From positions 372,001 to 436,000 of the forward strand of contig JAAKBF010000168.1 in assembly GCA_012656075.1 (NCBI GenBank): 64,000 bases of DNA, in the 5' to 3' direction. This DNA is from Phytophthora hibernalis. Its lineage: Eukaryota; Oomycota; Peronosporomycetes; Peronosporales; Peronosporaceae. This document shows, piece by piece, positions 42,563 through 53,756 of the stretch. Within the stretch, counting starts at the first letter, position 1, and the number at the start of each line of letters is the position of its first letter. Both the position numbers and the translations under genes were made by a program. The notes under the pieces were generated by a model, which made no database searches, was not told the origin of the DNA, and worked only from the letters and a program-made list of their open reading frames with translations.

Positions 42563-42959
42563 GGTAGGTGTCAACAAATATTTTCATCTAATCAAAATAA
42601 GTCTTAACGCCAAAATCAGGAAATGGAAGAGAGACACACCATTATTGAAGTGGTACACATTATTGTTTTTTCGAGTTTTTAAACGTAAAATCTTGTTTTG
42701 ACGATGTTCGGCTGCGATTCAGGTCCAACGGAGTGCAGAAATGGATTCTACGCGTTGAAACACACCTTTTTCACTACAAAAGCAAAAATACATTTTTTGA
42801 AATTTGAACTTGGTCGCTTCGCGCCAAGTGCCATCCTGCTCGACATACTTGTCATCTGAGGTCGTACGATGGCTCAAAAGAAACTGAGATAAAGGGCTAC
42901 AACGTAGGCTAATAAAAACGAATCCGCACTTAGGCGTTAAGATCAGAAATGTTTTGCGT
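42563..42959. other. AT-rich gap with 10-bp inverted repeat
   Basis: TCTTAACGCC near 42602 is matched by its reverse complement GGCGTTAAGA near 42933, about 330 bp apart. This might mark a small foldback or a transposon end. Otherwise empty. Confidence 0.35.
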
Positions 42960-43260
42960 CGTCTCAGTTATCCGTTGTGCTGCCGAGTGGCACGGGTACC
43001 ACGGCGCTGTACTTGGCGCAGCATCTCCACCCAGAGATCAAGTTGTACACTGTGTCTTGTGTAGGAGACGCCGCGCACGTGCAGATGCACTTCCGACAGC
43101 ATGTACACGCGGATCCGATGCTGCAACTGCAGACTGCGTTGCACCGCAGGTCTTGACACCCAAGAGGAAAAGCCACTTTGGTTGGCTGTGATGGCCGCTG
43201 TATGACATGCATCACGAGGTGCTGCACCAGTGTGCCCGGCACAAACGCTAGACCAAAAAC
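42960..43260 (+). pseudogene. fragment of a PLP-dependent ACC deaminase / D-cysteine desulfhydrase-like gene
   Basis: A plus-strand frame reads LSVVLPSGTGTTALYLAQHL then PEIKLYTVSCVGDAAHV. After a shift it reads LTPKRKSHFG and LYDMHHEVLHQ. The PSGTGTTAL motif and the following PKRK-FG spacing resemble the C-terminal half of PLP-fold ACC deaminase/D-cysteine desulfhydrase proteins. Start, Lys-containing N-terminus and end are missing. Identification is from memory of motifs and is moderate. Confidence 0.42.
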
Positions 43261-44690
43261 GAACTTCTGTTTCGAGCGCGCCATGTTGGCCACGTCAATG
43301 AATTTCTGGAAATCCTTCGGGTTCTCAAACTGGTCCCTTGCTAGTTGCCTCACGCGTCTTCATGCAGATATTCGACTGGGCAGAAGATAATGTTGAAGTC
43401 CTCAGACGACACGGCGAGGCCTCTTCTCCGCACGTTTCCATTCGAGTACAGTTTCCATGTCCACCGCCCGTCGACACCTTAATCAAAAAGTACGATACGA
43501 TCCCGCGCTATATCAAAGTAGTCCAAGATTTCCGTCCTCCAACCATGTTACCTTGTCCTCCATCAGGATGCCGTCGAACTGCTCCATATCCTCGGGTCTC
43601 CGCTGCAGCCGCACAACAATGAACGATCCGCCCAGCGTCTTCCATATCACTCAAAGTGCCTCCATGGCATTAATAGTGCTGTCGGGCAGATCGGTAGCTA
43701 TGCGTGATGTCTGGCAGACTTTTGGTACTTCAACACTTTTTGTGGGTGGATGCTCCAAATAGGAATTGAGTGTGGCAACGCACTACTCTTTGAGAGTAAT
43801 CCACTTTTTGTTTGGTGCTGCATCTCTTTCTTTGGGTGTTCATACACTGGCCTTTGGTGCGAACACCTCTTCATCGACGGCGAGGGCTTCTTGGACTGAT
43901 GCGCTGGTCGTTTCTTTGTTTTGACCCCAGTGTGTTCTGTAATGTTGTGAACCACCACTGGTGGCTCTAATCAGGTGCATTCATGGCAGCTATGCCCTGT
44001 AAGACTAAACGTGCCATTAGCTGGTCTACGATAGCGACCCACTTCTTGCCTGGTATTGAGGGGTTTCGCAGCGGTGAAAATGCCAAACTGTTGACGTACA
44101 CCACAAGTTCGAATCGTAGCCACGTATGCTGCTTCAACCCTTTCGGACACCGTCTCATCCAGACAATCATTCATTAACGAGCCCGCTGCCTTTTCACGGC
44201 TGCATTGATAAGTCATTGCTCCGATGAGCGCTGGCGACACGGCTATAGGATAGGATATCCAACCTGTTGGCACTCTACGATTATATTAGTCTCAAAACAC
44301 TTTGGCGCCAGTCATTGCCTGATAAGCTGCATTGTCAAGATCCTCCTCCGCTTCATCCTCATCGTGTACTCCAATTCGTGTACACTCACACTACCCGCGG
44401 TTATAACCTTATGCAGGAAGCACGCCAATATCGCTTCAATCGGGTTTCGTCCAATCATAGATGATTTATCATCTCATTGGCTCCCGAAGACGCTTCAAGA
44501 GCAAATGTCGTCAAGTGGCCGACGGCGATGCCGAACCGGCGCTTCCGATACAAAACAACAGAAAGTGGCGGACAACTGGTTGGCCGCTCTGAACAGTCGC
44601 CGCGCGCAATTGAGGGTTTGGTTTGAATAGCTTAGGGTGCTCAACTTTAGACGTAAAACCTCAACGAAATAGAGGGAATCCTCAGCTTTG
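43261..44690. other. no gene recognised; decayed frames on minus strand
   Basis: Several 65-100-codon frames are open on the minus strand (43698-43958, 43967-44170, 43971-44273). They may be parts of an old transposon, but no motif is convincing. Confidence 0.3.
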
Positions 44691-44699
44691 TATCGGTAC

Positions 44700-45960
44700 C
44701 CTACTTGCCTTCGTCCGACCTCTGGTTGCAGAGCTACAAAATTCCCGCGGGGAGAAAAGCAAAGTGGCGGACGACTGGTTGGATACCTTACACGATTAAC
44801 GTCAGGAATCGGTGAATTTGACATGTGAATTTGTTTTAGTATTTTTGTGAATCGCAAAATGAACGATAGGTTGCGAGGTACGCTTCGTATTCGGGGTATC
44901 GCGCAATGAACCTGGGGGACCCACATGACCGATACGAGGTAGTCAAACGACAGGCGAAGTCCGTCGAAGTTGTGCGTTACAATTTGGGGATACGACAACA
45001 ACGCCTTCACTCCAGCTACCGAGGTAAACAGCGCATCCAGTGTGGAGATGATCTCTTGAATTCGGGCAGACCATAGGCCAAGACACGAGGGGCAGTTGGT
45101 GATGATTCTAGCCACTTCCTCACGAGAATTAACGAGCTCGACCAGGTGATCCACGTGTGCACCCAGATTCTCGAGACAGAGACCGATAATGTGAGGAGAC
45201 TTCATCATAATCCGCGCCACTTGGTCGTCATCGCACCCGATTTCTCTGACGAAGTCCACTTTTGGGTATAGATGTTCTTCACTTTTGTAAGATGGCCACG
45301 AAGCGAACCTAAGCTAAGTGAAAACGTAGCCCATATACAGCAGTCACTCAGTCATTATAAAGTTCACCACTTCCCAACGCAACCTCAAATTCCCAGCCCC
45401 CACTTACATTGCTCTTTGGCACACCATTGGTGAATGAACCACTCCATTATCACCGTGTAGCGCTCGATGACAACCGCCAGCACGGATGGGTGCCGCCGAA
45501 TCACAGTGTTCACCTTTTCGTCTCTAATGCCCAGCTCCGTTCTCATCCATACTATCGATTAAAATATCACAATTGTACAAAGTTAGAAACCGCTCTTCGT
45601 CACTTTTATCAAAACGCGAACCTTGCACTCGGGCGAAGTATCAATATCAATTATCTAAAGGAGAAACCCACCGTACCATTAGCAACAATGCAACCCCAGG
45701 AAGATCATAATAGTCACTCTGCATTCCTTGGCCATAGCTCCTAGAGCCTCCGCCTTGCTGAACCCCCTGTTCAATGAACAGTGTTCATGAGGAAGTTGGT
45801 TGTTCGGTCCACCGCCCACATGGGAGTAGCTAGCCCGAGAAGATCAAATTTCTTGACGATCTTCGCATAACATTTCACCTGCTTCTTCAGATCAGCAGCC
45901 GACTACAGAGCAGGCTTCAACGGAGCCACTGCGAAGCCCCTCGTAAGCAATAGGCGAATA
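44700..45960 (-). pseudogene. decayed mTERF-family gene
   Basis: Minus-strand pieces in mTERF order. WAVDRTTNFLM near 45800. LGIRDEKVNTVIRRHPSVLA and EWFIHQ, ending in a GTAAGT donor near 45405. IGCDDDQVARIMMKSPHIIG, ITNCPSCLGLWSARIQEI and FDYLVSV in the frame 45259-44950. The C-terminal RFIARYPEYEAYL lies near 44890. Frames are broken at the 5' part and near the 3' end. Closest relative in the window is the shorter relic at 19640-20290. Confidence 0.75.
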
Positions 45961-47199
45961 GGAGGCTGGGTTCTGGAGTGGGGTGGATAAATTGAGATTA
46001 AACGGAAAAATCCACCCACCCCACATCAGAAAGCCCACCCGATTGATGCAGTTCAATTTCCGTCAAGAAAACGTAGTTCAAACCTCAATGTACTGAAAGT
46101 GACCATTGTATTGATGGATTTCTTCTCACATCCACTTTCTTTCAATAACTGCATGTTGTAACCTCAAAAGTCGATGTCTCACGCTTGAATTTTGCTTCTT
46201 CAGCAAAGGGGCTACGGGGCAAAGAACTGTGAACGTACGCACAAAACCCCGTTGTACTTTGTTACTTTGTACTGCAGTCGTCGGTTGCGCGTGTAGTATG
46301 GAATAGGGGGCTGAAAAGCCATGTCGTTTGGGCACGAAGTCCGAAGACATCTCCAAGTCATGGACTGCTCGACGGAGCTTCTTTTGCTTCTTGGTTTTTG
46401 ACGTGAGAAATCCACGCAGGAAACAGAATGGACTCAGCGGCTAAGACTGTATCGAAGCATGCCAACAACGACCACATCTTGTTTCGCCTGGTTTGGCAAA
46501 AACCCGCAGTCCCTTTGTTTCGATACGTGCCGACAAGTCAGATCACAGCTTGTGGTGCTTTTGAAGAAGTTTACAAGCATCTTGCACTTACTCGGCAACG
46601 CAGCCATCCACTTAATTCCATTGGTAATATTCTACTACACTTACCACAGCAATTAGAGTTATTAACATTAATTGCCAGCTCGGCTTCTGTGAAGGTTCAC
46701 ATATATTAGCGCTAATAACTCTTATTATAAACCAACACTAACTAGTGTACAATTAAATAGAGTTAATAACCGAGTCTGTGACGATCCCTTACTTAAATTG
46801 CTGGTTTTTATACCTCATCTTCAAACATACGTTCTTTGCCCTGATCGCACCAGTCAGCATTGCATATTTGCCCATGGAGTTTCGTAATGATTAACAATAC
46901 TGTACTGGATATCCTTGCTCAGCTGTCTGTACACGCTCCACATCAACATTTTAGGTGTTGTCATACTGGCCAGAGAACCGGAAGACGCTGACGACGGGAT
47001 GGACTACATGGAGAGCTCGTAGGCGTGGCTATGTGGCTTGAAGAATGTTGTAGAATGAAAACGTTGTCCTATTAAAAACTTCTCTACCGCTAGGTATATG
47101 TTAGTGTTATTTTTCGTTATTTGGGGTTTCCCATAAAAAGTGTTAATAACGCTATTTTAAAACAAACGCTATTCAGTCACTAACACTAAATGATGTGGT
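45961..47199. other. AT-rich stretch with recurrent GTTAATAAC words
   Basis: No gene recognised. From 46650 to 47190 the word GTTAATAAC or its reverse complement recurs (near 46657, 46768 and 47141) together with TAACACTA/TAGTGTTA. The pattern would suit a small AT-rich transposable element, but I could not define ends. Confidence 0.35.
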
Positions 47200-47239
47200 G
47201 TGTATCGCTCCTACGTCACTATCGCGCGGGGAATGAGAT

Positions 47240-47610
47240 TGACCAATCAGAATGCGCTGCCGCCTTTCACCGAAAGGCACAACGTCGGTAATCCGGCGAC
47301 CGAGCTGTGCCAATACCACAGTCAAGCCGTGGACTACGCTGTAGTTTGTGGCGAGTACACCTTCTTCCTCGAGTCTGCATACACGGGTACTCAAACGCAA
47401 GGTGCTGACTTTCTGGCTGCTTACATCGAGCGCATTATTGCCAAGTTCGACTTCCTCAATGTTGGGGCTGTGGTGAAAGACAATATAAATGCTAACAAGG
47501 CGACATGGAACGCTTTGCAGGAGAAATTCCCGAAAACATTTTTTTCACGGATGCGTGTGTCACGACCTCCACCTGCTTGTCCGACTCGGCTGGGTATAAC
47601 AAAACCCCGG
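47240..47610 (+). mobile_element. hAT transposase fragment (DUF659-like)
   Basis: A frame with GADFLAAYIERIIAKFDFLN, VVKDNINANKATWNALQEKF and, after a shift at the T7 run near 47540, HGCVCHDLHLLV. This matches the DUF659 block of hAT transposases, where VTDNA...K.A...L and the C..H.l.L pattern are typical. Both ends are missing. Confidence 0.68.
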
Positions 47611-48299
47611 CCGAGGTTAGAACGTCGTTTTGTATCCATTTGGGTTTGTATCCATTTCGGTATCGCCCCCTCGGCCATTTAGAGTCAGCTCCAAGATCCC
47701 CTACTAAGATCGATTCACACTTGGTATTCATATTTAGATATAGGACTAGCTATAGGATGATCTACAGAGGCCCTCAGAGTCGTACAAAACTATAAATAAA
47801 TCAGCAGTCTTCCCCACAAATCACCAAGGGTCAAGTCCGTCTTCGGTAAGTCTGATTAGCTTGCCTTATAGTCTGGATACGCTCGGCTACGTGGAATGCC
47901 TGTCAGCGAACTCAAGGTACATTGAACCAACGGTTTGTTGCTGGTCAGTACAAAAGATTAGAGTGGCCGAGTGTTGGAAACGACGAGGAGCGTCGTCTTC
48001 TATATATTATAGTGGGACCGAGTGTTCCAGATTTATTTAACTACCCGCCGAGGTTTTACCTTGGTAAACCCGTATTTGGCTTGACAGTCGGTATCCTCCT
48101 TCTGAGGGACTGCGGGGCTCGCGCGAAAGCGCAATATTTCATACTAGCCCTCGCTCATGGCTAGTGGGGCAGGTTTTTGGGTTGAACTAATACAACCTAG
48201 GTGCACAGAGGGCTTACAGCCAACCCGGTGTGAGGATCGTTCCTGGTCTTCAGGTATTGATCCAACGCTCTTTGACCGTTGTAAGGGAAGTGAGTGTTG
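47611..48299. other. no gene recognised
   Basis: Between two hAT fragments that point towards each other; probably more decayed transposon sequence. A GGGGCTCGCGCGAAAGCG-like patch near 48115 has short self-complementarity. Confidence 0.3.
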
Positions 48300-48309
48300 T
48301 TGGTGGGGC

Positions 48310-48895
48310 TCATACCAGTCGGTAGTGAGATTGTCTGCGTATTCCTACACGACATGACCATTGATGTCTGTACAGCCGTCGGTTACTAAGGTGACAATTT
48401 TGCCAACCATAGTTGTCGTGAGGGTCTTGATCGACTTGGCGTACGCTCGATCGAGAAAATCGTCGCCAACTGTTCGGGGCTTGGCATTTCAACAGCAGGG
48501 TGCCGTAGTTGCAGCGCCTCTAGTAAGCTGGCATGTACGATTTTGTAAAACGGCACATCAGTGCTGTAGACCCACCAGGCAAGCTTATTCTGAAACTTCT
48601 TGGTGGTGTCGCTCTTGAGACGTGGGCGGAAAACATCCGTAATCATGGTAGTAGTGGTCGATCGAGCAGCGCAGCGTTTGCTGAGATGGATTTTGATCCG
48701 CTCCACGTGGTTACGACCAGTAGTCTGAAGCAGCTGTTTGCACTTCTTATACCAGACGCAAGCCTCTGGATCAACATCGACATGATTCCAGGCTGGGTCT
48801 GCCTTTCGGCCGGGGCGGACAGAAGGGTCACGTGACTCTGAGGCAGCAACAGGGTGATCTGCACTAGCCGACGTGGAGGTGGAGCTTGGTGTCAT
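48310..48895 (-). mobile_element. hAT transposase N-terminus with BED finger
   Basis: From the start at 48895: Ser/Thr-rich lead, then a BED-type finger (GRKADPAWNHV ... CVWYKKCKQ ... IKIHLSKRC), then FQNKLAWWVYSTDVPF and LLEALQLRHPAVEMPS. After a shift at the AAAA run 48456-48459 it continues FLDRAYAKSIKTL and VTLVTDGCTDINGHVV before a stop. These are consecutive parts of a hAT transposase. The catalytic second half is missing. Confidence 0.75.
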
Positions 48896-49175
48896 ACTGA
48901 ATGCGAGTGGGGAGGGGGTTCAGCTTGCCGTGAGGTTGCGTATTTGACAATGAAGAGCTGAATCTCAATGAGTGTATAAGGATATACCACGCGAAGTTAG
49001 CGCATGAGCCAACTATTCGTTGCAGGAGCAATGTGATTCATGTTATTCCTATTGTAATTAAACGCAAATTAAAAGAATTAATAACAGGGCTAAGGTATAC
49101 TGGTAAATGTCCAATTTATCCAACCACCCTGTACCCTTGACGAACCCCCAACGATTTCAAGATTTTGGGGTTTCC
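48896..49175. other. no gene recognised
   Basis: Spacer between the hAT fragment and the inverted Gypsy tail. Nothing recognised. Confidence 0.3.
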
Positions 49176-50103
49176 CGGAATGACACGCCCTTGGCTAGCC
49201 GAGGGGCTATCGGGTCCGCGCGGCCTTGCTTGATAGGAACTTGCGGGGCTTGAGGTAAATGTGAGAATGAATTCATGTTCAAGGCAGGACCCAATGCGTG
49301 CTTCTAGAACCTGCTTCATTCTATCGCTATGGATCCTTCATGGCTCTTGCAACATTTCTCTGCTATCCATCTCGGCTGGAGGTGGCTCTTGTAGCATGTC
49401 TCTGCTACCCATCATCGTCATGTCCTTCAGGCATGTCATACTCCCCATGGAGCTGTGTGCTAGCTAGCACGGGAAGATGCGGCGAATGCTAATTTGCTGC
49501 TCCTTTGTCCACGGTGACTGTGCCGTTGTCATGAACGGCGCGGATCGGGAACGGACCATCGGCGACGTGTTTCGTTTTGGTACGGAACTGTTTTGGTACT
49601 CGTATCATCACATGATCTCCTGGGTGGTGGAACTGCTCGATCCGCTTGTCATTTTCGCGGTCGTTGTCAGAAAAGATAGCGTCGAACCTGCGTTTGGACA
49701 TGTAGCTCCAGTTGGCATCGTGCAATTTGCGTGAAATCATGTCTTGCCCGAATATTAGTTACCCAGGTGACGCATTCAGGATGTTGTGGTAGCTTGCTCG
49801 TACTGCGAAGGCTGCATAGTGAATAACCTTCTTCCAGTCTGCTTCTTCGTGGCAGCGAATCACATTGAGGATTCCAATGCACTCGTTCACAGATCGCATT
49901 GGCTTGTGGATTCTTTGTTGTGATCGGCTTGGCTTCGATGGCGTAACTTTATAGCAGCTCTTGAAATTTATCGCCCGTGAATTCTGATCCTCTGTCGTGA
50001 ACCACTTGCCGTGGTCGTGGATAGCGACAAAGCCACTCGCGGTCAAACATTTCTGCCGTCCTGAGCGAGTCCTTGTCCTGTTAAACCGCTACTTCGAGCT
50101 CTT
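49176..50103 (-). mobile_element. inverted duplicate of Gypsy 3' end (integrase half plus 3' region)
   Basis: Reverse complement of 53118-54046 with only scattered differences; identical 95-codon frames lie at 50046-49759 and 53175-53462. It contains the second half of integrase and the 3' region after pol. It abuts the 5' end of the gag remains, so the main element is flanked by two copies of its tail pointing outwards. Confidence 0.9.
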
Positions 50104-50139
50104 CACGGAAGTAGGCCTGTTGACGGCCCCGTGATTTCA

Positions 50140-50690
50140 GCGAAGACCTCGACAACGAACTGTGGACGATGACGAAGCGCCGTGACGAAACGGTGATCAA
50201 GTTCTCCCAGCGACTGAAAGAGAAAATTCGCGTGTTCGCGGGCTTCACCAGGACGCCGAAGTAATGCCTAAGGTGCAGAAGTGCCGGTACTTCAAGCGCA
50301 GTATTCCACGCGCCTGACAAGAAAAGCTGGCAGCGGCAGGCGTCGTGTACGACCGGCTTAGCGAGCTGGTACTCTACTTCACGCGCATCGAAAAAGCTGA
50401 GAGTCCGCGACAAGAACCAGACCAACAAGGGAATGTGCGGTACCAGTATCAGCGCAAAGAGAAAACTCAAGGTCGGCAAGAGGCGCAGAAACATCCGCGC
50501 AAGGATTACAAGAAGAAAACAAACGGCGCTGGCAGCAACACCGAGAGCTAACAGTGGTGCTCCTTTCAAGACGGCCTTGCACAACACCAGCGACTGTTAC
50601 ACCACCAAGAAGAAGGAGGCGAAAGATCATAAGCGAGTTGAAGTCCCGCACAAATCATGCCGCCAAAAGGACAAGCGATAGACAAGCATC
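50140..50690 (+). pseudogene. Gypsy gag remains
   Basis: Frames with EDLDNELWTMTKRRDETV, FSQRLKEKIRVFAGFT and YDRLSELVLYFTRIEKAE, followed by a Lys/Gln-rich basic region, fit a retrotransposon gag. Stops break it and no zinc knuckle is clear. Confidence 0.6.
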
Positions 50691-50729
50691 TACAAGAACT
50701 TAGACGCTGAATCATACTCAGACTCGGAG

Positions 50730-51041
50730 TTGTCCAGCGATGCAGAGGAGCTTATATTCGTAGACCTGGTGGAGAAGAAAACGCCCATGAAGAGTGCGCC
50801 GCTGCGCATCACGGTGAAGCATCGTCGCGGTGGAGACACGTTCGAGGCTCTCCTATATAGCGGCGCTTCGAGGAGCATCATCAACAGCGCCACGCTCGCG
50901 GCCAATGGCAAATTGGGTCGCAAATTCATCCCAGCCTCCCCAAACGTATTTGGTCGCTCATCAGCAGCGGCACAACCGTCGCGAAGGTCTTCTTTCCGAA
51001 GCTTTAGTCGGACACAGTTATCACTCACCGGTTTAAAGTGA
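50730..51041 (+). pseudogene. Gypsy aspartic protease remains
   Basis: The frame FEALLYSGASRSIINSATLA matches the retropepsin active-site region, but the catalytic DSGA is YSGA here: Asp is replaced by Tyr. The enzyme would be dead. Confidence 0.65.
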
Positions 51042-51299
51042 TAGAAGATAGCAGCGACGACATGGTAATCGGCTGCGACATTATGAACGACCCGGTCTTA
51101 TTCTGAACTGCAAGGACAAGGTGGTGCAATGGGAGGATTGTTTCCTCATCTTGAACACTGGTCACGATGGCACGACAAGCGCCACGGACGAGTAAGTGGA
51201 CCATGAGTTCCCTGACGAGCCAAAGAATTAGCCGCCAGCGCGGTCAAGCCAGAACAGCTCCTGCCTGATCATCTTCATGGCGAGCTGGCGAAGAGATTA

Positions 51300-51890
51300 T
51301 TTGGCGCTGCTTATCGCACAAGCTCTACGACGGGCATTTGGGGCGGATGCAGTTTGATGACTACGAGATACCTATATCCCCGGATTACAAGCCGGGACAC
51401 GCAAATACGTACCCCACAGCACACAGCCAAGAGGAGAAAGCGAATACCAAGATCCAGCAACTCATCAACACCGACCTGATGGAGCAAATCTACGACTCGG
51501 AGATGACGTCGCATGCGTTTTCCTGGCGAAGCCCGATGACAGTCTGCGTCTGCTAGTGGACTTTCGATGGCTGAACAAGTACCTGCGGCGGAGTACCCAC
51601 GTGCCAACAATTCAGGGAAAATCTGACGCGCCTCGCCAAAGCAAAGAGTATATCAACCTTTGATGCCAATCTAGATACTACGCTCGACGACTCGCCAAGA
51701 GGAGTCGCCCGCTAACAGCGTTCTGTTTGTCATGGGGGAAATTCCAGTACAAGAGGCTGCCGATGGGCATTTCCACGACTCCAGACGAATGCCAGTCTTG
51801 CATGGAGCGGATTTTTGGCGACCTGGATTTTGTCGTGGTGTATCCTAGTGTTCTCCGAGAACGAAGAAGAGCACCTCAACCAAATTCTCG
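51300..51890 (+). pseudogene. Gypsy reverse transcriptase, 5' part
   Basis: Pieces in order: DYEIPISPDYKPGHANTYPT, LINTDLMEQIYDSEMTSHAF, a shift, DFRWLNKYLRR, FDAN, WGKFQYKRLPMGIST and MERIFGDLDFVVVY. At the YxDD catalytic motif the sequence goes straight from VVVY to LVFSENEEEHL with about 11 bases missing, so both catalytic Asp residues are lost. Confidence 0.8.
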
Positions 51891-52424
51891 AAGAAGGTCT
51901 ACAACCGAGAAGGGCTCCAGCTCCATGGTCGTGTAATTGATTTGGTGCTTGTTCAGACGGCAGGAGTAGCACGCCAAAATGTTGACTCCTTGCATGACTA
52001 TTCCGCCGAGTTGGGTTCCGCTGGTATCCGCGTATACGTGAAAAGGCTTCTCAAAGTCGGGGAAGGGCAGCAAGACGGCTTCCGCAAAGGCACGCTGGAT
52101 GTCTCTGAAAGCTTTTATATCATTTGGCAGCCATGTGAAGGGCACCTTGGAGTTTGTAAATCGATGCAGCGGTTTGCAAAGCGTTGTCTTGTTCGGCACC
52201 ATGTCGCGATAGTAGTTTATCATTCCCAAGAAGCGTTGGACCTCCTTGCGGTTGCGGGACACAGCCATCTGTTGGATGGTCTGGATTGTTTTCGTTAGTG
52301 GCCGGATATCTTCGGCTGAGAGTGTGTAGAGACCTCTTTTCGCAGGATGTGGCACTTCTTGCCGTTCAAGGAGACACCGTATTTATCCTGCTTGAAGACG
52401 ATCCGCAAATGTCGCACGATGCTC
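51885..52424 (-). pseudogene. inverted segment of Gypsy pol (RT connection/RNase H)
   Basis: The minus strand reads KKCHILRKEV, SAEDIRPLTKTIQTI, VQRFLGMINYYRDMVPNKT, FPDFEKPFHVYADTSGTQLGG and NKHQINYTTMELE: the RT thumb and RNase H start that should follow the plus-strand piece ending at 51890. The RNase H continuation (MLLGFPVVVHTD) resumes on the plus strand at 52425. The segment is thus a clean inversion inside one element. Confidence 0.85.
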
Positions 52425-52618
52425 CTCGGTTTTCCGGTAGTGGTACATACAGACCCAAAAACTTAATTTACCCGAACGAGACGAGCCTCCAAATCAAGCG
52501 CTGGAAGTTATTGCTCTCGGATTATCGACTGACGATGAACTACATTAAGGGCGAGAAAATATCGGTGCGGATGCCTTCTCACGAATGCGATTTGATACGA
52601 GTGAAGGCCCACCGCTAA
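52425..52618 (+). pseudogene. Gypsy RNase H, 3' part
   Basis: Plus-strand frame LLGFPVVVHTDPKNLIYPNE, then IKRWKLLLSDYRLTMNYIKG, the end of the Gypsy RNase H domain. It continues from the inverted segment. The usual HTDHKNL is HTDPKNL here. Confidence 0.78.
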
Positions 52619-52639
52619 ATGAGGATATTTACGCTGCAA

Positions 52640-53756
52640 GCACGCAGCCAGAATGCGTCATGCACGGGCCGGTCATTCGCCAGCACCAAGAAGCCGATAC
52701 GATGATCCAGAAGATCAATCGGTATGTCTCGCTGGCACCAACAATCCTGATTATCAGCTTGTGCCCTCTTGAAATGCACACTGGTTGCTTAACAGAAACG
52801 GTTAATCGTCCCAGACACTTTGCGCGACGACCTGATCGAATGGTATCACCTGAATCTCGGTCATTCAGCCAGCGAACGGCAGTTTGAAACGATACGCTAC
52901 AAGTTCTACTGGCCCACTATGGAGACCTCAATCGCCCAATTCGTCAGAAAATGCGCTACATGTATGTGCTCCAAAGTGTACGGAGGCAAACAAGACTACC
53001 GACTGCTGCCGCCACGCATAATGAAAACTGTTGACCCCTTCGACATCGTGCACGTGGATCTCATCGGACATTACGAGGGTGACTTCTACGGGATTACCAT
53101 GACTTACCAAGCAACTCGCTGGCTCGAAGTATAGGTTCAACCGAACAAGGACTCGCTCACGGCGGCAGAAATGTTTGACCGCGAGTGGCTTTGTCGCTAT
53201 CCACGACCACGGCAAGTGGTTCACGACAGAGGATCAGAATTCACGGGCGATAAATTTCAAGAGCTGCTATAAAGTTACGCCATCGAAGCCAAGCCGATCA
53301 CAACAAAGAATCCACAAGCCAATGCGATCTGTGAACGAGTGCATTGGAATCCTCAATGTGATTCGCTGCCACGAAGAAGCAGACTGGAAGAAGGTTATTC
53401 ACTATGCAGCCTTCGCAGTACGAGCAAGCTACCACAACATCCTGAATGCGTCACCTGGGTAACTAATATTCGGGCAAGACATGATTTCACGCAAATTGCA
53501 CGATGCCAACTGGAGCTACATGTCCAAACGCAGGTTCGACGCTATCTTTTCTGACAACGACCGCGAAAATGACAAGCGGATCGAGCAGTTCCACCACCCA
53601 GGAGATCATGTGATGATACGAGTACCAAAACAGTTCCGTACCAAAACGAAACACGTCGCCGATGGTCCGTTCCCGATCCGCGCCGTTCATGACAACGGCA
53701 CAGTCACCGTGGACAAAGAGCAGCAAATTAGCATTCGCCGCATCTTCCCGTGCTAG
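52640..53756 (+). pseudogene. Gypsy integrase
   Basis: HHCC zinc domain (WYHLNLGHSASERQF ... CATCMCSK, about 52845-52980). Catalytic core: first Asp in IVHVDLIGHYEG, second in VVHDRGSEFTG, Glu in NPQANAICERVH. The C-terminal domain ends GTVTVDKEQQISIRRIFPC before a TAG. A stop at 53132 (TAG after RWLEV) and a shift break the frame. The second half is duplicated inverted at 49176-50103. Confidence 0.82.
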
